Translations under genes and position numbers: made by a program
Shown: positions 43,381 through 52,361 of the stretch, one piece after another
Position numbering within the stretch: the stretch's first letter is position 1
Layout: every line of letters starts with the position of its first letter
Assembly (NCBI GenBank): GCA_031550125.1
Contig: JAVBOW010000002.1
Coordinates: 163,354-227,353 of the forward strand
Length of the DNA stretch: 64,000 bases
Source: JAVBOW01 sp031550125
GTDB lineage: Bacteria; Bacteroidota; Bacteroidia; Bacteroidales; Rikenellaceae
Reading direction: 5' to 3'
Notes under the pieces: generated by a model
What the model was told of the DNA's origin: nothing
What the model saw: the letters and a program-made list of their open reading frames with translations, nothing else
Databases searched by the model: none

Positions 43381-44667
43381 ATGCCCCTGCCCTCTGTAAC
43401 CCAAATTATCCGGAGCGTGGAAAATCCTCACGGCATGTTCCGCACGCTGGAAGGCGTGCGGGCTGCGCGGGACTACATGGGGCGGGCGGCCATGTCGGCC
43501 GGACGCAACGCGGCGGTCTTCCGCGTCGAGACCAGCGGCAGGGAGATGTCGCTCAAATGCTACATCAGGCCTCCACGCTCGGGACGCGCCGTATGCGATT
43601 ATCTCCAAACGGCGCAAAGCCCCTGCCTGGCCCGTCCCCGTTACCTCGAAGGAGAGCTATACGTCTACGACCACAACGGAGAGGGGCGCTACCACGACGT
43701 GGAGGTGTGCGAATGGGTCCACGGGACAACGCTGGCCGGCACGATAGCGCGCGCCGCACGGGAGGGCGACAGAGACAGGCTGGCGTCGCTGGCCGCCTCT
43801 TTCGACGATATGGCCCGCCACATGCTCGCGTCGGAATGGGCGCATGGCGACCTTAAACCCGAAAATATCATCGTCACTGAAGATCACAGCCTCAAGCTGA
43901 TAGATTTCGACGCTTTTTTCGTACCTTCGTTGGCCGGCTGCCGCACCACCGAGATAGGATCGACCTCATACCAGCATCCGCTGCGTGACGCAAGCATGTA
44001 CGACAGACATATAGACGACTACCCCATAGCCGTCATATCGGTAAGCCTGCACGCCCTGGCCCGCCGTCCGGAACTTTACACGCAGTATAACCGGGGAGAG
44101 AATATCATACTCGGTCCCCGTGAAATAATAGAAAACCGCTCGCCGCTGTGGCTCGAGTTACAGCAGATGTGGGAAAAAGAGGGTGAAGCGCGGCTATACA
44201 CCGTGGGAGGGATGCTCAAAAGCCCCCGCCCCGCCCTGGAAAGACTTGCCGAGGTCATGGAGACCGGTACGGAAACCGCAGGACAGCCCGTACTGGCGGA
44301 GCGTGGCGGCAGATGGGGTTTCACCTGCGCGCAGGGAGGTTTTGCAGTGGCTCCGGTCTGGGACGAGGCTTTGAATTTCAGCGAGTCGCTCGCGGCCGTA
44401 AGGCTGGGCCGCGCGTGGTATTTTATAGATACGGCCGGCAGGGTATCCGTAGCCTGTCCGCAGGCCGCACAGGTAAAATCGTTCTCGTGCGGGTTGGCGG
44501 CGGTACAAATCGGAGGGCGCTGGGGATATATCGACCGCCGCGGCGAAACGGCCATAGACGCCCGGTTCGACCGCGCATCCTCTTTTCGCAACGGCAGGGC
44601 GCGGGTGGAGGCCGACGGCAGGGAGTTTGAAATAGACACAGAAGGCAATATATATGTACAGTGCTGA
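43381..44667 (+). CDS. Ser/Thr protein kinase with C-terminal WG repeats
   Basis: 428 residues. The kinase domain (about 35-240) keeps the key residues: K59 (LKCY), H155-G-D157-L-K159 with N162 (HGDLKPEN), and D175 in an IDFD in place of DFG. The glycine-rich loop is poorly formed. The C-terminal third (about 285-425) has WG-type beta repeats (GGRWGFTCAQGGFAVAPVWDEAL, GGRWGYIDRRGETAIDARFD). An N-terminal SVENPHGMFRTLEG motif recurs in the pseudokinase two genes on. No transmembrane segment, so cytoplasmic. It overlaps the VWA gene by 14 bases. Confidence 0.8.
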   Translation: MPLPSVTQIIRSVENPHGMFRTLEGVRAARDYMGRAAMSAGRNAAVFRVETSGREMSLKCYIRPPRSGRAVCDYLQTAQSPCLARPRYLEGELYVYDHNGEGRYHDVEVCEWVHGTTLAGTIARAAREGDRDRLASLAASFDDMARHMLASEWAHGDLKPENIIVTEDHSLKLIDFDAFFVPSLAGCRTTEIGSTSYQHPLRDASMYDRHIDDYPIAVISVSLHALARRPELYTQYNRGENIILGPREIIENRSPLWLELQQMWEKEGEARLYTVGGMLKSPRPALERLAEVMETGTETAGQPVLAERGGRWGFTCAQGGFAVAPVWDEALNFSESLAAVRLGRAWYFIDTAGRVSVACPQAAQVKSFSCGLAAVQIGGRWGYIDRRGETAIDARFDRASSFRNGRARVEADGREFEIDTEGNIYVQC

Positions 44668-45511
44668 TATCACCAGGCAAAGCCGCGCGTTGTTCATAAT
44701 AATGATCGACCAGTCGGGTTCGATGGACGAAAAGGTAACAATAAATTCCGTCACGCTACCGAAAGCCGAGCATGTGGCGCGCGTAGCCAACGGCCTTATA
44801 GCCGAACTTACGGGCCGCTGCCGTCGCGAAGAGGGGGTAAGGGATTATTTCGAGGTGGCCGCCATAGGTTACGGCGACGACGCGGTACGTCCGCTGCTCG
44901 GCCCTGCTTTCGAGCCGCTCACGCCCTCGCGCCTCGAAGGGATGGATAAGCCCCGCGCCAACTGGCTCGAAGAGCGCCGCCTGCCCGACGGTGCCACCAC
45001 TATAGGGACTTTCGGCCAAACATTGTGGATAGAGCCGTGCGCGGCCGGCAACACCCCCATGATGGGGGCGATGGACAGAGCGCACCGGATATTGAAAAAG
45101 TGGACGGCGCGCGCCCATAACCGCGGCTCGTTCCCGCCGGTGGTTATCAACATCTCCGACGGCGAGGCGACCGACGCCGCAGCCGAAGCGTTGCTGCAAA
45201 TGTCCGAAAATATACGGGCCACAGGCACGTCGGACGGAAACACCCTTTTCATCAACATACACATAACGGGCGACGTCCATAAACCCAAAGTGCTTTTCCC
45301 GTGCAGCGAGGAGGAACTTCCGGCCGACCCCAACGCCCTGCTGCTCTACCGGATGTCGAGCGCCATGCCGCAGATATACGAGGAGTACATAACGGAGGCG
45401 CGCGGCGACGGCGCACACGGGCCGTTCCGCGGAGTGACATACAACACCCCGGTAACCGACATGGTGGCAATGATGAACGTGGGTTCGATAAGCGTGAGTC
45501 TATTCGCATAA
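44654..45511 (+). CDS. VWA-domain protein (TerY-like)
   Basis: 285 residues, a single von Willebrand A domain with the MIDAS motif D19-Q-S21-G-S23, a second acidic loop NISDGEATD near 168-176, and no signal peptide, so cytoplasmic. Similar stand-alone VWA proteins partner with kinases and PP2C phosphatases in tellurite-resistance-type (Ter) phospho-signalling modules. Here it is sandwiched between a kinase and a pseudokinase, overlapping the first by 14 bases and 5 bases from the second. No phosphatase was seen. Confidence 0.8.
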   Translation: MYSADITRQSRALFIIMIDQSGSMDEKVTINSVTLPKAEHVARVANGLIAELTGRCRREEGVRDYFEVAAIGYGDDAVRPLLGPAFEPLTPSRLEGMDKPRANWLEERRLPDGATTIGTFGQTLWIEPCAAGNTPMMGAMDRAHRILKKWTARAHNRGSFPPVVINISDGEATDAAAEALLQMSENIRATGTSDGNTLFINIHITGDVHKPKVLFPCSEEELPADPNALLLYRMSSAMPQIYEEYITEARGDGAHGPFRGVTYNTPVTDMVAMMNVGSISVSLFA

Positions 45512-45516
45512 AGATT

Positions 45517-47010
45517 ATGACATATCCCCTGAACAGTTATCTGGAGGCCGTCTCCAATCCCGAGGGCCGTTTTCGCATGTTGGACGGCATATTCCCGTTG
45601 CGCGGACCCGACGGCCAGCCACGCTTTACGGTACGCAGCCACACGGCCGATTTCGAAACCGAATGGAAGGGCGGGCGTTACCTGCTGCGCTGCTTTCTGC
45701 GTCAAAACCAGGGGGAGATGGAGGATGCGCGCCGTATGTCGGCAACACTTACGGCCATGCACAGCCGGTTCCTGCCGCAATACCTCTACATGGATGCCGA
45801 AATGGCCGTCACCGGGGCGGCAGGCGCAACATCGGCGTGCGACGTGGTACTGCAAAGCCTTCCCGACGGAGGGCCGCTCCACCGTTTCGTGCTGCGCTGC
45901 GCCGACAGGGACGATTCCCTGGCGCTATGCTCGCTCGCGGCCCGGATAGCGGAAATGTCGGCCTGGCTGCACGAAAATGGCATGGCCCACCGCAACATCA
46001 AGCCATCCAACATCCACCTCTCCGCGACAGGAGAACCGGTACTTCTGAATTACGACTTCGCATCGACGCCGGAACGCCCCGGGGAAGACAATCCCATGAT
46101 CGATGAGGACAACCTTCCCCTGGCCGCCATAACCCTGGGCCTGTGCATACTCTCGTGCGACGCTTCGCTCTACCGCCCCCTGGGGCAGCAGGAGTTGCTG
46201 ACAGCGGGCGGCGCGCGGCGCATAGCCCCCAAACTGTGCTGCGAACACGTCCGGCTGCACGCACCGGCCCTGTATTCACTCTCCGACATGGTATGCCGCA
46301 GCGAAGAGCGCCTGTGCAACCGCGGAGAGCTGGACGAATGCCTCGAAAAAGCCGCCGCCGAAGCCGCCGCCGCCCATCCGGGAATATTGCCAGATGGCCT
46401 CCGTCCGCGCGCCGAAAAGACCCGAGACACCCAAGCCCCCGGTATAAAGCCCGGATTATACGACCTGTACCGCACTGTGGGCGAGTTATCCGAAAACCTG
46501 TTGCCCGTGCAGAATAAACAGGGAGGCTGGCTCTACGCCGACCCCGCCACGGGACGTCCGGCGGACGGCAATATCTACCAATACGCCGAAAAATTCTCCG
46601 AAGGACGCGCGGTGGTGACCATAGGCGGTTACAGCGCCATGATAGATAAAAAAGGCAACCTGCTGATCCCGCCGCAATACGACGAGGTGTTATGGGACGC
46701 CGTATCCGGCACTGCCGCCGTAAGCATAGACGGCATGTGGGGGTTATGCGCCCGCGACGGGAAAGCGCTCACCGGCATGGACTACGGATGGATGAGCCGG
46801 TTCAGCGAGGATCTGCTGCTGGCGCGCAAAGGCGATAAGTTCGGCTTCCTCGACCGCCACGGCCGCGAAGCCATACCGTTCGTCTACGACCAGGCCTCGT
46901 CGTTCTGCAACGGTGCGGCCCCGGTGGAAAGGGACGGCATGCAGTTGTCCGTCGACGCCGCCGGTAACGAGACGGAGGCGGAGGAAACAGCCCTGGAAGC
47001 GCTGGTATAA
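45517..47010 (+). CDS. Pseudokinase with WG repeats
   Basis: 497 residues. The layout is that of the kinase at 43381: N-terminal AVSNPEGRFRMLDG, kinase-like domain, then WG repeats (about 345-485, e.g. KQGGWLYADPATG, DGMWGLCARDG, KFGFLDRHGREAIPFVYD). All three catalytic residues are replaced: R58 for the ATP-site lysine, N160 in HRNIKPSN for the HRD aspartate, N178 for the DFG aspartate. It is therefore probably a scaffold or substrate-mimic partner of the active kinase. ATG 45517 is 5 bases after the VWA stop. Confidence 0.75.
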   Translation: MTYPLNSYLEAVSNPEGRFRMLDGIFPLRGPDGQPRFTVRSHTADFETEWKGGRYLLRCFLRQNQGEMEDARRMSATLTAMHSRFLPQYLYMDAEMAVTGAAGATSACDVVLQSLPDGGPLHRFVLRCADRDDSLALCSLAARIAEMSAWLHENGMAHRNIKPSNIHLSATGEPVLLNYDFASTPERPGEDNPMIDEDNLPLAAITLGLCILSCDASLYRPLGQQELLTAGGARRIAPKLCCEHVRLHAPALYSLSDMVCRSEERLCNRGELDECLEKAAAEAAAAHPGILPDGLRPRAEKTRDTQAPGIKPGLYDLYRTVGELSENLLPVQNKQGGWLYADPATGRPADGNIYQYAEKFSEGRAVVTIGGYSAMIDKKGNLLIPPQYDEVLWDAVSGTAAVSIDGMWGLCARDGKALTGMDYGWMSRFSEDLLLARKGDKFGFLDRHGREAIPFVYDQASSFCNGAAPVERDGMQLSVDAAGNETEAEETALEALV

Positions 47011-47022
47011 AACACAGGGCAA

Positions 47023-47913
47023 GTGGCGCAAACGGGCAAGAATATCGGATACCATATAGCGGCCCTGCTGATAGTGTCGGTGTGGGGTACCACATTCGTA
47101 GCCACCAAGCTGCTGCTTAAAGCCGGATTGTCTCCGCAGGACATATTCTTCTACCGTTTCCTTGCCGGCTACGCGGGCATATGGTTCTTCGGCTACGAGA
47201 GGCTGCTGGCCCGAAGCGCCGGCGATGAATTCCGCCTGGCCCTGTTGGGAATAACCGGGGGATCGCTCTATTTCCTTGCCGAAAACGTGGCGTTGGAGTA
47301 CACCCTGGCCTCGAACGTGGCCCTGTTGGTAAGCACCGCGCCAATACTGACGTCGGTTGTGGCCCATTTCATGACGCGCGGCGAAAAGTTAGACCGCTAC
47401 ATAATCTCCGGCTCCGCGATAGCCTTCGCCGGGGTTGCGCTGGTGGTCTTCAACGGCAACGTGATCCTGTCGATGAACCCCGCAGGCGACATGCTGAGCG
47501 TGGCCGCAGCCCTGTGCTGGGCGTTCTACACTGTAATACTCAAAGGGTTATCCGCGCGTTACACGCCGGTGTTCATAACGCGTAAAGTGTTCTTCTACGG
47601 TTTGCTGACAATCCTGCCCGCATATCTTTTCAAGCCGCTCAACACCGATCCAGACATACTCCTGCAGCCCGTGGTATGGGGTACGCTCCTCTACCTGGGA
47701 GTGGTGGCCTCGCTGCTCTGCTTCTTCTACTGGAACAAAGCCGTGGCGCGCCTCGGGGCCGTCAGGACAACCAACTATGTCTTCCTGGCGCCGCCGGTGA
47801 CCCTCCTCACGTCGGCGATGGTTATAGGCGAGCCGGTAACCCCTATGGCGGTTGCGGGAGCTGCGCTTATCCTGGCTGGCGTGTTCCTGGCGGAGAGGAG
47901 ATACCGGAATTAA
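47023..47913 (+). CDS. DMT-family (EamA) transporter
   Basis: 296 residues, ten transmembrane helices in two EamA repeats (about 8-140 and 155-292). The opening IAALLIVSVWGTTFVATKLLL and the late ALRL-type TNYVFLAPPVTLLTSAMVIGEP are standard. It starts at GTG 47023, 12 bases after the pseudokinase, so it may be transcribed with the kinase cassette although nothing else links them. The substrate is unknown; amino acids or small metabolites are usual. Confidence 0.88.
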   Translation: MAQTGKNIGYHIAALLIVSVWGTTFVATKLLLKAGLSPQDIFFYRFLAGYAGIWFFGYERLLARSAGDEFRLALLGITGGSLYFLAENVALEYTLASNVALLVSTAPILTSVVAHFMTRGEKLDRYIISGSAIAFAGVALVVFNGNVILSMNPAGDMLSVAAALCWAFYTVILKGLSARYTPVFITRKVFFYGLLTILPAYLFKPLNTDPDILLQPVVWGTLLYLGVVASLLCFFYWNKAVARLGAVRTTNYVFLAPPVTLLTSAMVIGEPVTPMAVAGAALILAGVFLAERRYRN

Positions 47914-47921
47914 CCGGCCGG

Positions 47922-49142
47922 CTATCTCTTCTTCCCGGCGATGGTATAGCCCAGACTCCAATAGAGGTAGGTGGCCGACGAGAAATGGGTGGCCCTTATG
48001 CCGAATGTCCCGAACAGATTGTCCTTCAAGTAGATCTTCAACCCGAGTATCTGATACATGCGCGATTCGTCGTCGCTGCCGCGCAGAAAGTCGTAACCGA
48101 TGTTGGCGAATATGGAGTAACGCGGCATGACCAGCTCACCCTTGGCGGAGAGTCCCAGGGCAAGGCGCTGGTAGGCTTTGCCCAGCTTTACCCTGTCGTA
48201 TTGTTGCCCGTCGGCGGGATTGACTTCCCTCCATGCCGTCGCTTCGGAGCTTTCGTCGTAGACCAGGTCCAGGCCGGGTCCCCATTTGTAACGGTAGGAG
48301 TTGGCGAAGAGCAGTGCGTAATTCAAGCCCAGGACGTTGAATTTGCGGTCGACATAAGGCGACGGGAGATTGGTCCCCTCTGTCCGGAACTCTTTCTCGC
48401 GCGAGGAGATGGTTACCGAAATATCGTGGTCAATGCGTTTACGGAAGGCGGGCGGGACGAAACACGCCTCGTAGGAGAAAACCTCTTTCTTGCGGCTGAA
48501 ATTGCAAACCAGCGACAACGACGCGGCGGCAAGGTTGAATCCGGCGTTGGGAAGCCTCGAAGAGCCGTTGGAAAAATGCGACAGGTTAACCCCAAAATTA
48601 AGGTCGAACAGGGGGCTGAGGTAATATTTCAGATAAATATCGAAGGAAACGTGGACGTTGGTCGCAGACCCGATGGCTATGTTGAGCGGATTGTCGAAAG
48701 GGTCGTAGGACGTCCATCCAGACGCCATGCCGAGATTCCACTCGTAATTGAGGGCCAGGCGGCGCGTTATGTCGGCGAAAGTCCCGCCCTGGAAAACGAA
48801 AAGCGAGAAGGGCGTGCCTACCGATCCGCTGTGGCTGCCGTATTTGGCGGAGTAGACGCCTATCCCGCCATAGGGCATGCCGTAGGCTATCTCCTCCCAG
48901 CACGATCCGGTGGATGAAAAACCGTATTTGAGCGTAGCGGCGCCGTACACGCGCGGGCCGCCGTCAATGCGTACGTAGTCGTTGGTGGGCAACACGGAGC
49001 CGTAAAGCGTTCCCAGAGCCACGAACTGCCGGCGCGGCATTAAAACCTTGTCGCCGCTCACCTCCGGTTCGTTCTGGGCCGCAGCCCTGAATACACAGAG
49101 CGACAACGCCAACAAAAGTATGTAGCGCCCGCCCATGGTCAT
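47922..49142 (-). CDS. Outer-membrane PagL-like acyloxyacyl hydrolase
   Basis: 406 residues: a signal peptide (GGRYILLLALSLCVFRAAAQ), then a barrel-type sequence. LSHFSNGS near residue 200 matches the His-x-Ser-Asn-Gly active-site motif of lipid A 3-O-deacylase PagL, and the flanking YLKYYLSPLFDLNFGVNL is in the same place as in Bacteroidetes members. It is longer than E. coli-type PagL (about 170), as is normal in this phylum. ATG 49142 overlaps the GNAT stop by 4 bases; an internal ATG at 49136 is also possible. The terminus YWSLGYTIAGKKR is barrel-like. Confidence 0.75.
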   Translation of the reverse strand: MTMGGRYILLLALSLCVFRAAAQNEPEVSGDKVLMPRRQFVALGTLYGSVLPTNDYVRIDGGPRVYGAATLKYGFSSTGSCWEEIAYGMPYGGIGVYSAKYGSHSGSVGTPFSLFVFQGGTFADITRRLALNYEWNLGMASGWTSYDPFDNPLNIAIGSATNVHVSFDIYLKYYLSPLFDLNFGVNLSHFSNGSSRLPNAGFNLAAASLSLVCNFSRKKEVFSYEACFVPPAFRKRIDHDISVTISSREKEFRTEGTNLPSPYVDRKFNVLGLNYALLFANSYRYKWGPGLDLVYDESSEATAWREVNPADGQQYDRVKLGKAYQRLALGLSAKGELVMPRYSIFANIGYDFLRGSDDESRMYQILGLKIYLKDNLFGTFGIRATHFSSATYLYWSLGYTIAGKKR

Positions 49143-49663
49143 TCGAAAAATTCGGCCGGATATTCCACCACCCCCGACACTCCGTCGAGCGCTCCCGGCA
49201 TCAGCTCCACGGCCATGCAACACTCCTCAGGGGCGTCGAAAGGCATGGTTATGCCCCATTGCGCCAGGAGACGGAAACCGAAACGGGGATAATAATCCTT
49301 GTGGCCCAGTACCACCGCCGAGCGGAATCCCGCGCCGGCCGCGCGCCGCAGGGCCTCGGTTATAAGCGACGAGCCTATGCCCCTGCCATGGAACGGCGGG
49401 TCGACGGCAACGGGCGCAAGGGCGAGCGAAGCGTGCGAACCGCCTATGGTCAGGCGCGTGAGCATAATGTAGCCCGTCACCGCATCGCCTTCGAGCGCCA
49501 CCAGGGCCAGGTATGGGATATAGGCCGCGCTGCCGCGCAGGCGTTCCACGAGCAGGTGTTCGCGGTGATCGCTATGCTCTTCGCCGGCGAAAGCCGCCTC
49601 CACGAGGCGGCTGACGGCGGGATAGTCCTGTCGGCGTTCGGGACGTATGTGTATCTCTTCCAT
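49139..49663 (-). CDS. GNAT N-acetyltransferase (YhbS-like)
   Basis: 174 residues. The acetyl-CoA binding motif is in VDPPFHGRGIGSSLITEAL, preceded by the beta strand LALAPVAV and followed by VVLGHKDYYPRFGF, characteristic of the YhbS-like branch. The substrate is unknown. It lies 7 bases downstream of the DJ-1 gene and is coupled to the PagL-like gene. Confidence 0.87.
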   Translation of the reverse strand: MEEIHIRPERRQDYPAVSRLVEAAFAGEEHSDHREHLLVERLRGSAAYIPYLALVALEGDAVTGYIMLTRLTIGGSHASLALAPVAVDPPFHGRGIGSSLITEALRRAAGAGFRSAVVLGHKDYYPRFGFRLLAQWGITMPFDAPEECCMAVELMPGALDGVSGVVEYPAEFFE

Positions 49664-49670
49664 AACCGCC

Positions 49671-50210
49671 CTAATCCATAACCAGTTGTTCCCTTACCGC
49701 GGCGGCCCTATCCCCGCCTTCGAGTTGGGCGAGCAGGGCCAGGGCGAACTGCACGGCCACTCCCGGGCCGCGCCCTGTGGTTATATTGCCATCCGTAACT
49801 ACGGCGTCCGCCACCACCTGCGCCCCGTGTAGATAACCCTCGAAACCGGGGTAGCAAGTCGCCCGGCGTCCTGCAAGCAGCCCGAGGCCGCCGAGAACCA
49901 TAGGCGCGGCGCATATCGCGCCCACGAGGCCCCCTCCGGCGGCAAAGGCGGCGACCTGTTTCTTCAGCCCCTCGTGTTCGTCGAATTTCACCGTGCCGCC
50001 GGGAATCACCATCATGCGCGCGCCGTCAAGACGCGCCGAGGCGAACATCTCGTCGGTTTCGATCCTTACGGCGTGGGATCCGGTCACATGCAGCGAGGAG
50101 GTGAGGGAAACGCTCTTCACGTCAACCCCGCCGCGGCGCAGGATGTCGATCACGGCGAGGGCTTCGATCTCCTCGAAGCCCGTTGTCAAAAATACGAATA
50201 CCTCTTTCAT
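49671..50210 (-). CDS. DJ-1/PfpI family protein
   Basis: 179 residues, glutamine-amidotransferase-like fold. The nucleophile elbow is GAICAAP with C about 100, paired with E about 15 in FEEIEA. The family covers protein/nucleotide deglycases and stress chaperones; the exact activity is uncertain. It leads the minus-strand DJ-1-GNAT-PagL unit. Confidence 0.9.
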   Translation of the reverse strand: MKEVFVFLTTGFEEIEALAVIDILRRGGVDVKSVSLTSSLHVTGSHAVRIETDEMFASARLDGARMMVIPGGTVKFDEHEGLKKQVAAFAAGGGLVGAICAAPMVLGGLGLLAGRRATCYPGFEGYLHGAQVVADAVVTDGNITTGRGPGVAVQFALALLAQLEGGDRAAAVREQLVMD

Positions 50211-50229
50211 AAGATCAATTTTATCAAGA

Positions 50230-50237
50230 CAAAGGTA
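50230..50237 (-). promoter_or_regulatory. -7 box for the DJ-1 unit
   Basis: Minus-strand TACCTTTG, 19 bases before the ATG at 50210. Confidence 0.55.
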
Positions 50238-50277
50238 CTTCGTGCAGGGCGAAACAAAAAATTCCCCGTAAAATTGT

Positions 50278-50285
50278 TACATTTG
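50278..50285 (+). promoter_or_regulatory. -7 box for the sulfatase
   Basis: TACATTTG, 20 bases before the sulfatase ATG. Confidence 0.5.
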
Positions 50286-50305
50286 TTCGAAATAACTCTA
50301 ACGTC

Positions 50306-51778
50306 ATGAACGGAAAACTCATCAAAACCCTTGCCATACCCTGCGCACTGCTGGGAATTACGCGCGCCGAGGCAAAATCGCCCAATGTGGTCTATATCCT
50401 GGCCGACGACATGGGTTACGGTGACATACGCGCCCTGAATCCCGACAGCCAGATTCCCACCCCAAACCTCGACCGGCTGTGTTCGCAGGGGATGAGTTTC
50501 TCGGAGGCCCATTCCGGCTCGTCGCTCAGCACGCCCACCCGCTACGGCATCATCACGGGGCGCTACTGTTTCCGCTCGAGCCTCAAAACATGGACGCTGG
50601 CGGGCTATTCCGCGCCGCTGATAGTACCCCAGGTAACAACCATAGGCGAGACGCTCGCCGGAGCCGGATACAACACCGCCATTATAGGCAAATGGCACCT
50701 CGGGCTGGAATGGCCGCGCATAGACGCCGCCAAACCATGGCGCGAGAACGGCGCGTCGCCACAGGAGGTAAACATAGATTTCACCAAGCCCATTATCAAC
50801 GGCCCGCATACCAGGGGATTCGCCTACAGCTACATACTTCCCGCCTCGCTCGACATGACGCCGTATGTCTATATCGAGAACGGCAGGGTGGTCAACCCTT
50901 CGGTGCGTAACATCCCGGCCCTGACCGCCCCCAAAAACGCCCGAGGGGTATTTTACCGGGGCGGATTGGCGTCGGACGACTTCGACCACAGCAAAACGCT
51001 CGACGTCTTCGCCGACAAAGCCGTAGACTATCTCGGCAAAGCCACGGCGGACGACCCGTTCTTCCTCTACCTGGCCCTGACGGCCCCCCACTCGCCGTGG
51101 TATCCGGCCGAGGAGTACAGGGGAAGGACGAAAGCCGGGGTTTACGGCGATTTCGTATGCCACGTGGATTTCGTTGTGGGACGCATAATGGAAATTCTCG
51201 AAAAGAACGGGTTGGCGGACAACACCATCCTGGTATTCACATCCGACAACGGCGCCGACTGGAACGAACGCGACCAGCAGGATTTCCCGCAGCACTCGGC
51301 CAACTACATATACCGCAGCGGCAAATCCAACATCTGGGACGGCGGACACCACATACCGTTCCTTCTCCGCTGGCCGGCCGAGGTAAAGGCAGGCACGCAA
51401 TGCCAGCAGCTGATGTGCCTTACCGACCTGATGGCCACAATGTGCGAGATCACGGGCAGCCAAACGCCATCCTCGGCAATAGACAGCAAAAGTTTTTACC
51501 CTGCGCTGCATGGCAAGAGGTCGTATCCCGGCATGCGCCAAAGCGTGGTACACCACTCGGCAGAGGGGATGTTCGCCATACGTCGCGGCGACTGGAAATT
51601 CATCGACGGACAGGGCAGCGGCGGATGGTCGAAGGTGAAACAGGACGTGCCGGATGCTCCGGGACAGCTCTACGACATGCGCCGCGATGTGGGCGAGTTG
51701 GTAAACCTCTACTACAAAGAGAAAAAAACTGTCAAAAAGCTCAAGGCCGAGCTGGACGAGATCAAAAAGGCCGAATAG
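50306..51778 (+). CDS. Exported sulfatase, serine type
   Basis: 490 residues: a signal peptide (about 1-23), then ILADDMGYGD (metal-binding D34/D35). The active-site motif STPTRYGIITGR has S75 where other sulfatases have Cys, so a radical-SAM maturase (anSME) must make formylglycine; none is in the window. KWHLGLEW and FTSDNGADWNERD are the other metal/active-site blocks. It resembles arylsulfatase A-like enzymes acting on host or algal glycans. Its gene is not next to SusC/D genes. Confidence 0.9.
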   Translation: MNGKLIKTLAIPCALLGITRAEAKSPNVVYILADDMGYGDIRALNPDSQIPTPNLDRLCSQGMSFSEAHSGSSLSTPTRYGIITGRYCFRSSLKTWTLAGYSAPLIVPQVTTIGETLAGAGYNTAIIGKWHLGLEWPRIDAAKPWRENGASPQEVNIDFTKPIINGPHTRGFAYSYILPASLDMTPYVYIENGRVVNPSVRNIPALTAPKNARGVFYRGGLASDDFDHSKTLDVFADKAVDYLGKATADDPFFLYLALTAPHSPWYPAEEYRGRTKAGVYGDFVCHVDFVVGRIMEILEKNGLADNTILVFTSDNGADWNERDQQDFPQHSANYIYRSGKSNIWDGGHHIPFLLRWPAEVKAGTQCQQLMCLTDLMATMCEITGSQTPSSAIDSKSFYPALHGKRSYPGMRQSVVHHSAEGMFAIRRGDWKFIDGQGSGGWSKVKQDVPDAPGQLYDMRRDVGELVNLYYKEKKTVKKLKAELDEIKKAE

Positions 51779-51800
51779 AAACTCTTTTCGGATCCCGGAA

Positions 51801-52361
51801 ATGGTCCTCGACGAAAAATTCGAAAAACGCGATTACCGCCTCGCGCCGTTGCCGCCGGACGAATACGAAAACTGCACCTTCTCGGGATGCGATTTTTCGG
51901 GCGTTCGCCTCGACGGTTCGGCGTTCATCGGCTGCATCTTCACAGGATGCAACATGAGCCTGGCTTCGCTGCGCGGCTCGGCCGTGCGGGAAACGAGTTT
52001 CAGGGAGTGCAAGATGGTGGGGGTTAAGTTCGAAGAATGCAACCAAACGGGGCTTTCGTTCGATTTCCGAAGTTGCGTGATGGATAACAGCACTTTCTTC
52101 AGGTGCAAAGCGAGGAACACCTCCTTTTGCGGTTGCCGCCTGCGCGAAACCGATTTTTCGGAGGCCGACCTGAGCGGGGCGGTCATGGACGGATGCGACC
52201 TCACGGACGCCACATTCGACGCCACATGCCTCGAAAAGGCCGACCTTACAACCTCGTACGGCTATATGATAGACCCGCTGCGCAACCGAGTAGGTAAAAT
52301 GAAAATATCGCCCGGCGGCGCGCCTGGCCTGCTTGCCGGTTTCGGCATAATAATAACGTGA
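51801..52361 (+). CDS. Pentapeptide repeat protein
   Basis: 186 residues. Runs of A(D/N)LXX-type pentapeptides (CTFSG CDFSG VRLDG SAFIG; ETDFS EADLS GAVMD GCDLT DATFD) cover nearly all of it, predicting a right-handed quadrilateral beta-helix. It is unusually cysteine-rich. Qnr-like DNA mimics are one family with this fold, but the length and context do not prove such a role. It overlaps the next gene by 4 bases (GTGA). Confidence 0.85.
   Translation: MVLDEKFEKRDYRLAPLPPDEYENCTFSGCDFSGVRLDGSAFIGCIFTGCNMSLASLRGSAVRETSFRECKMVGVKFEECNQTGLSFDFRSCVMDNSTFFRCKARNTSFCGCRLRETDFSEADLSGAVMDGCDLTDATFDATCLEKADLTTSYGYMIDPLRNRVGKMKISPGGAPGLLAGFGIIIT

Noticed and set aside
47676..48917. Plus-strand open frame opposite the PagL-like barrel and overlapping the DMT transporter
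   Set aside because: Overlaps two supported genes and has no family features.
47922..49142. PorP/SprF-type gliding or type IX secretion protein
   Set aside because: The HFSNG active-site motif and strand pattern fit PagL-like acyloxyacyl hydrolases better; no other type IX genes are near.
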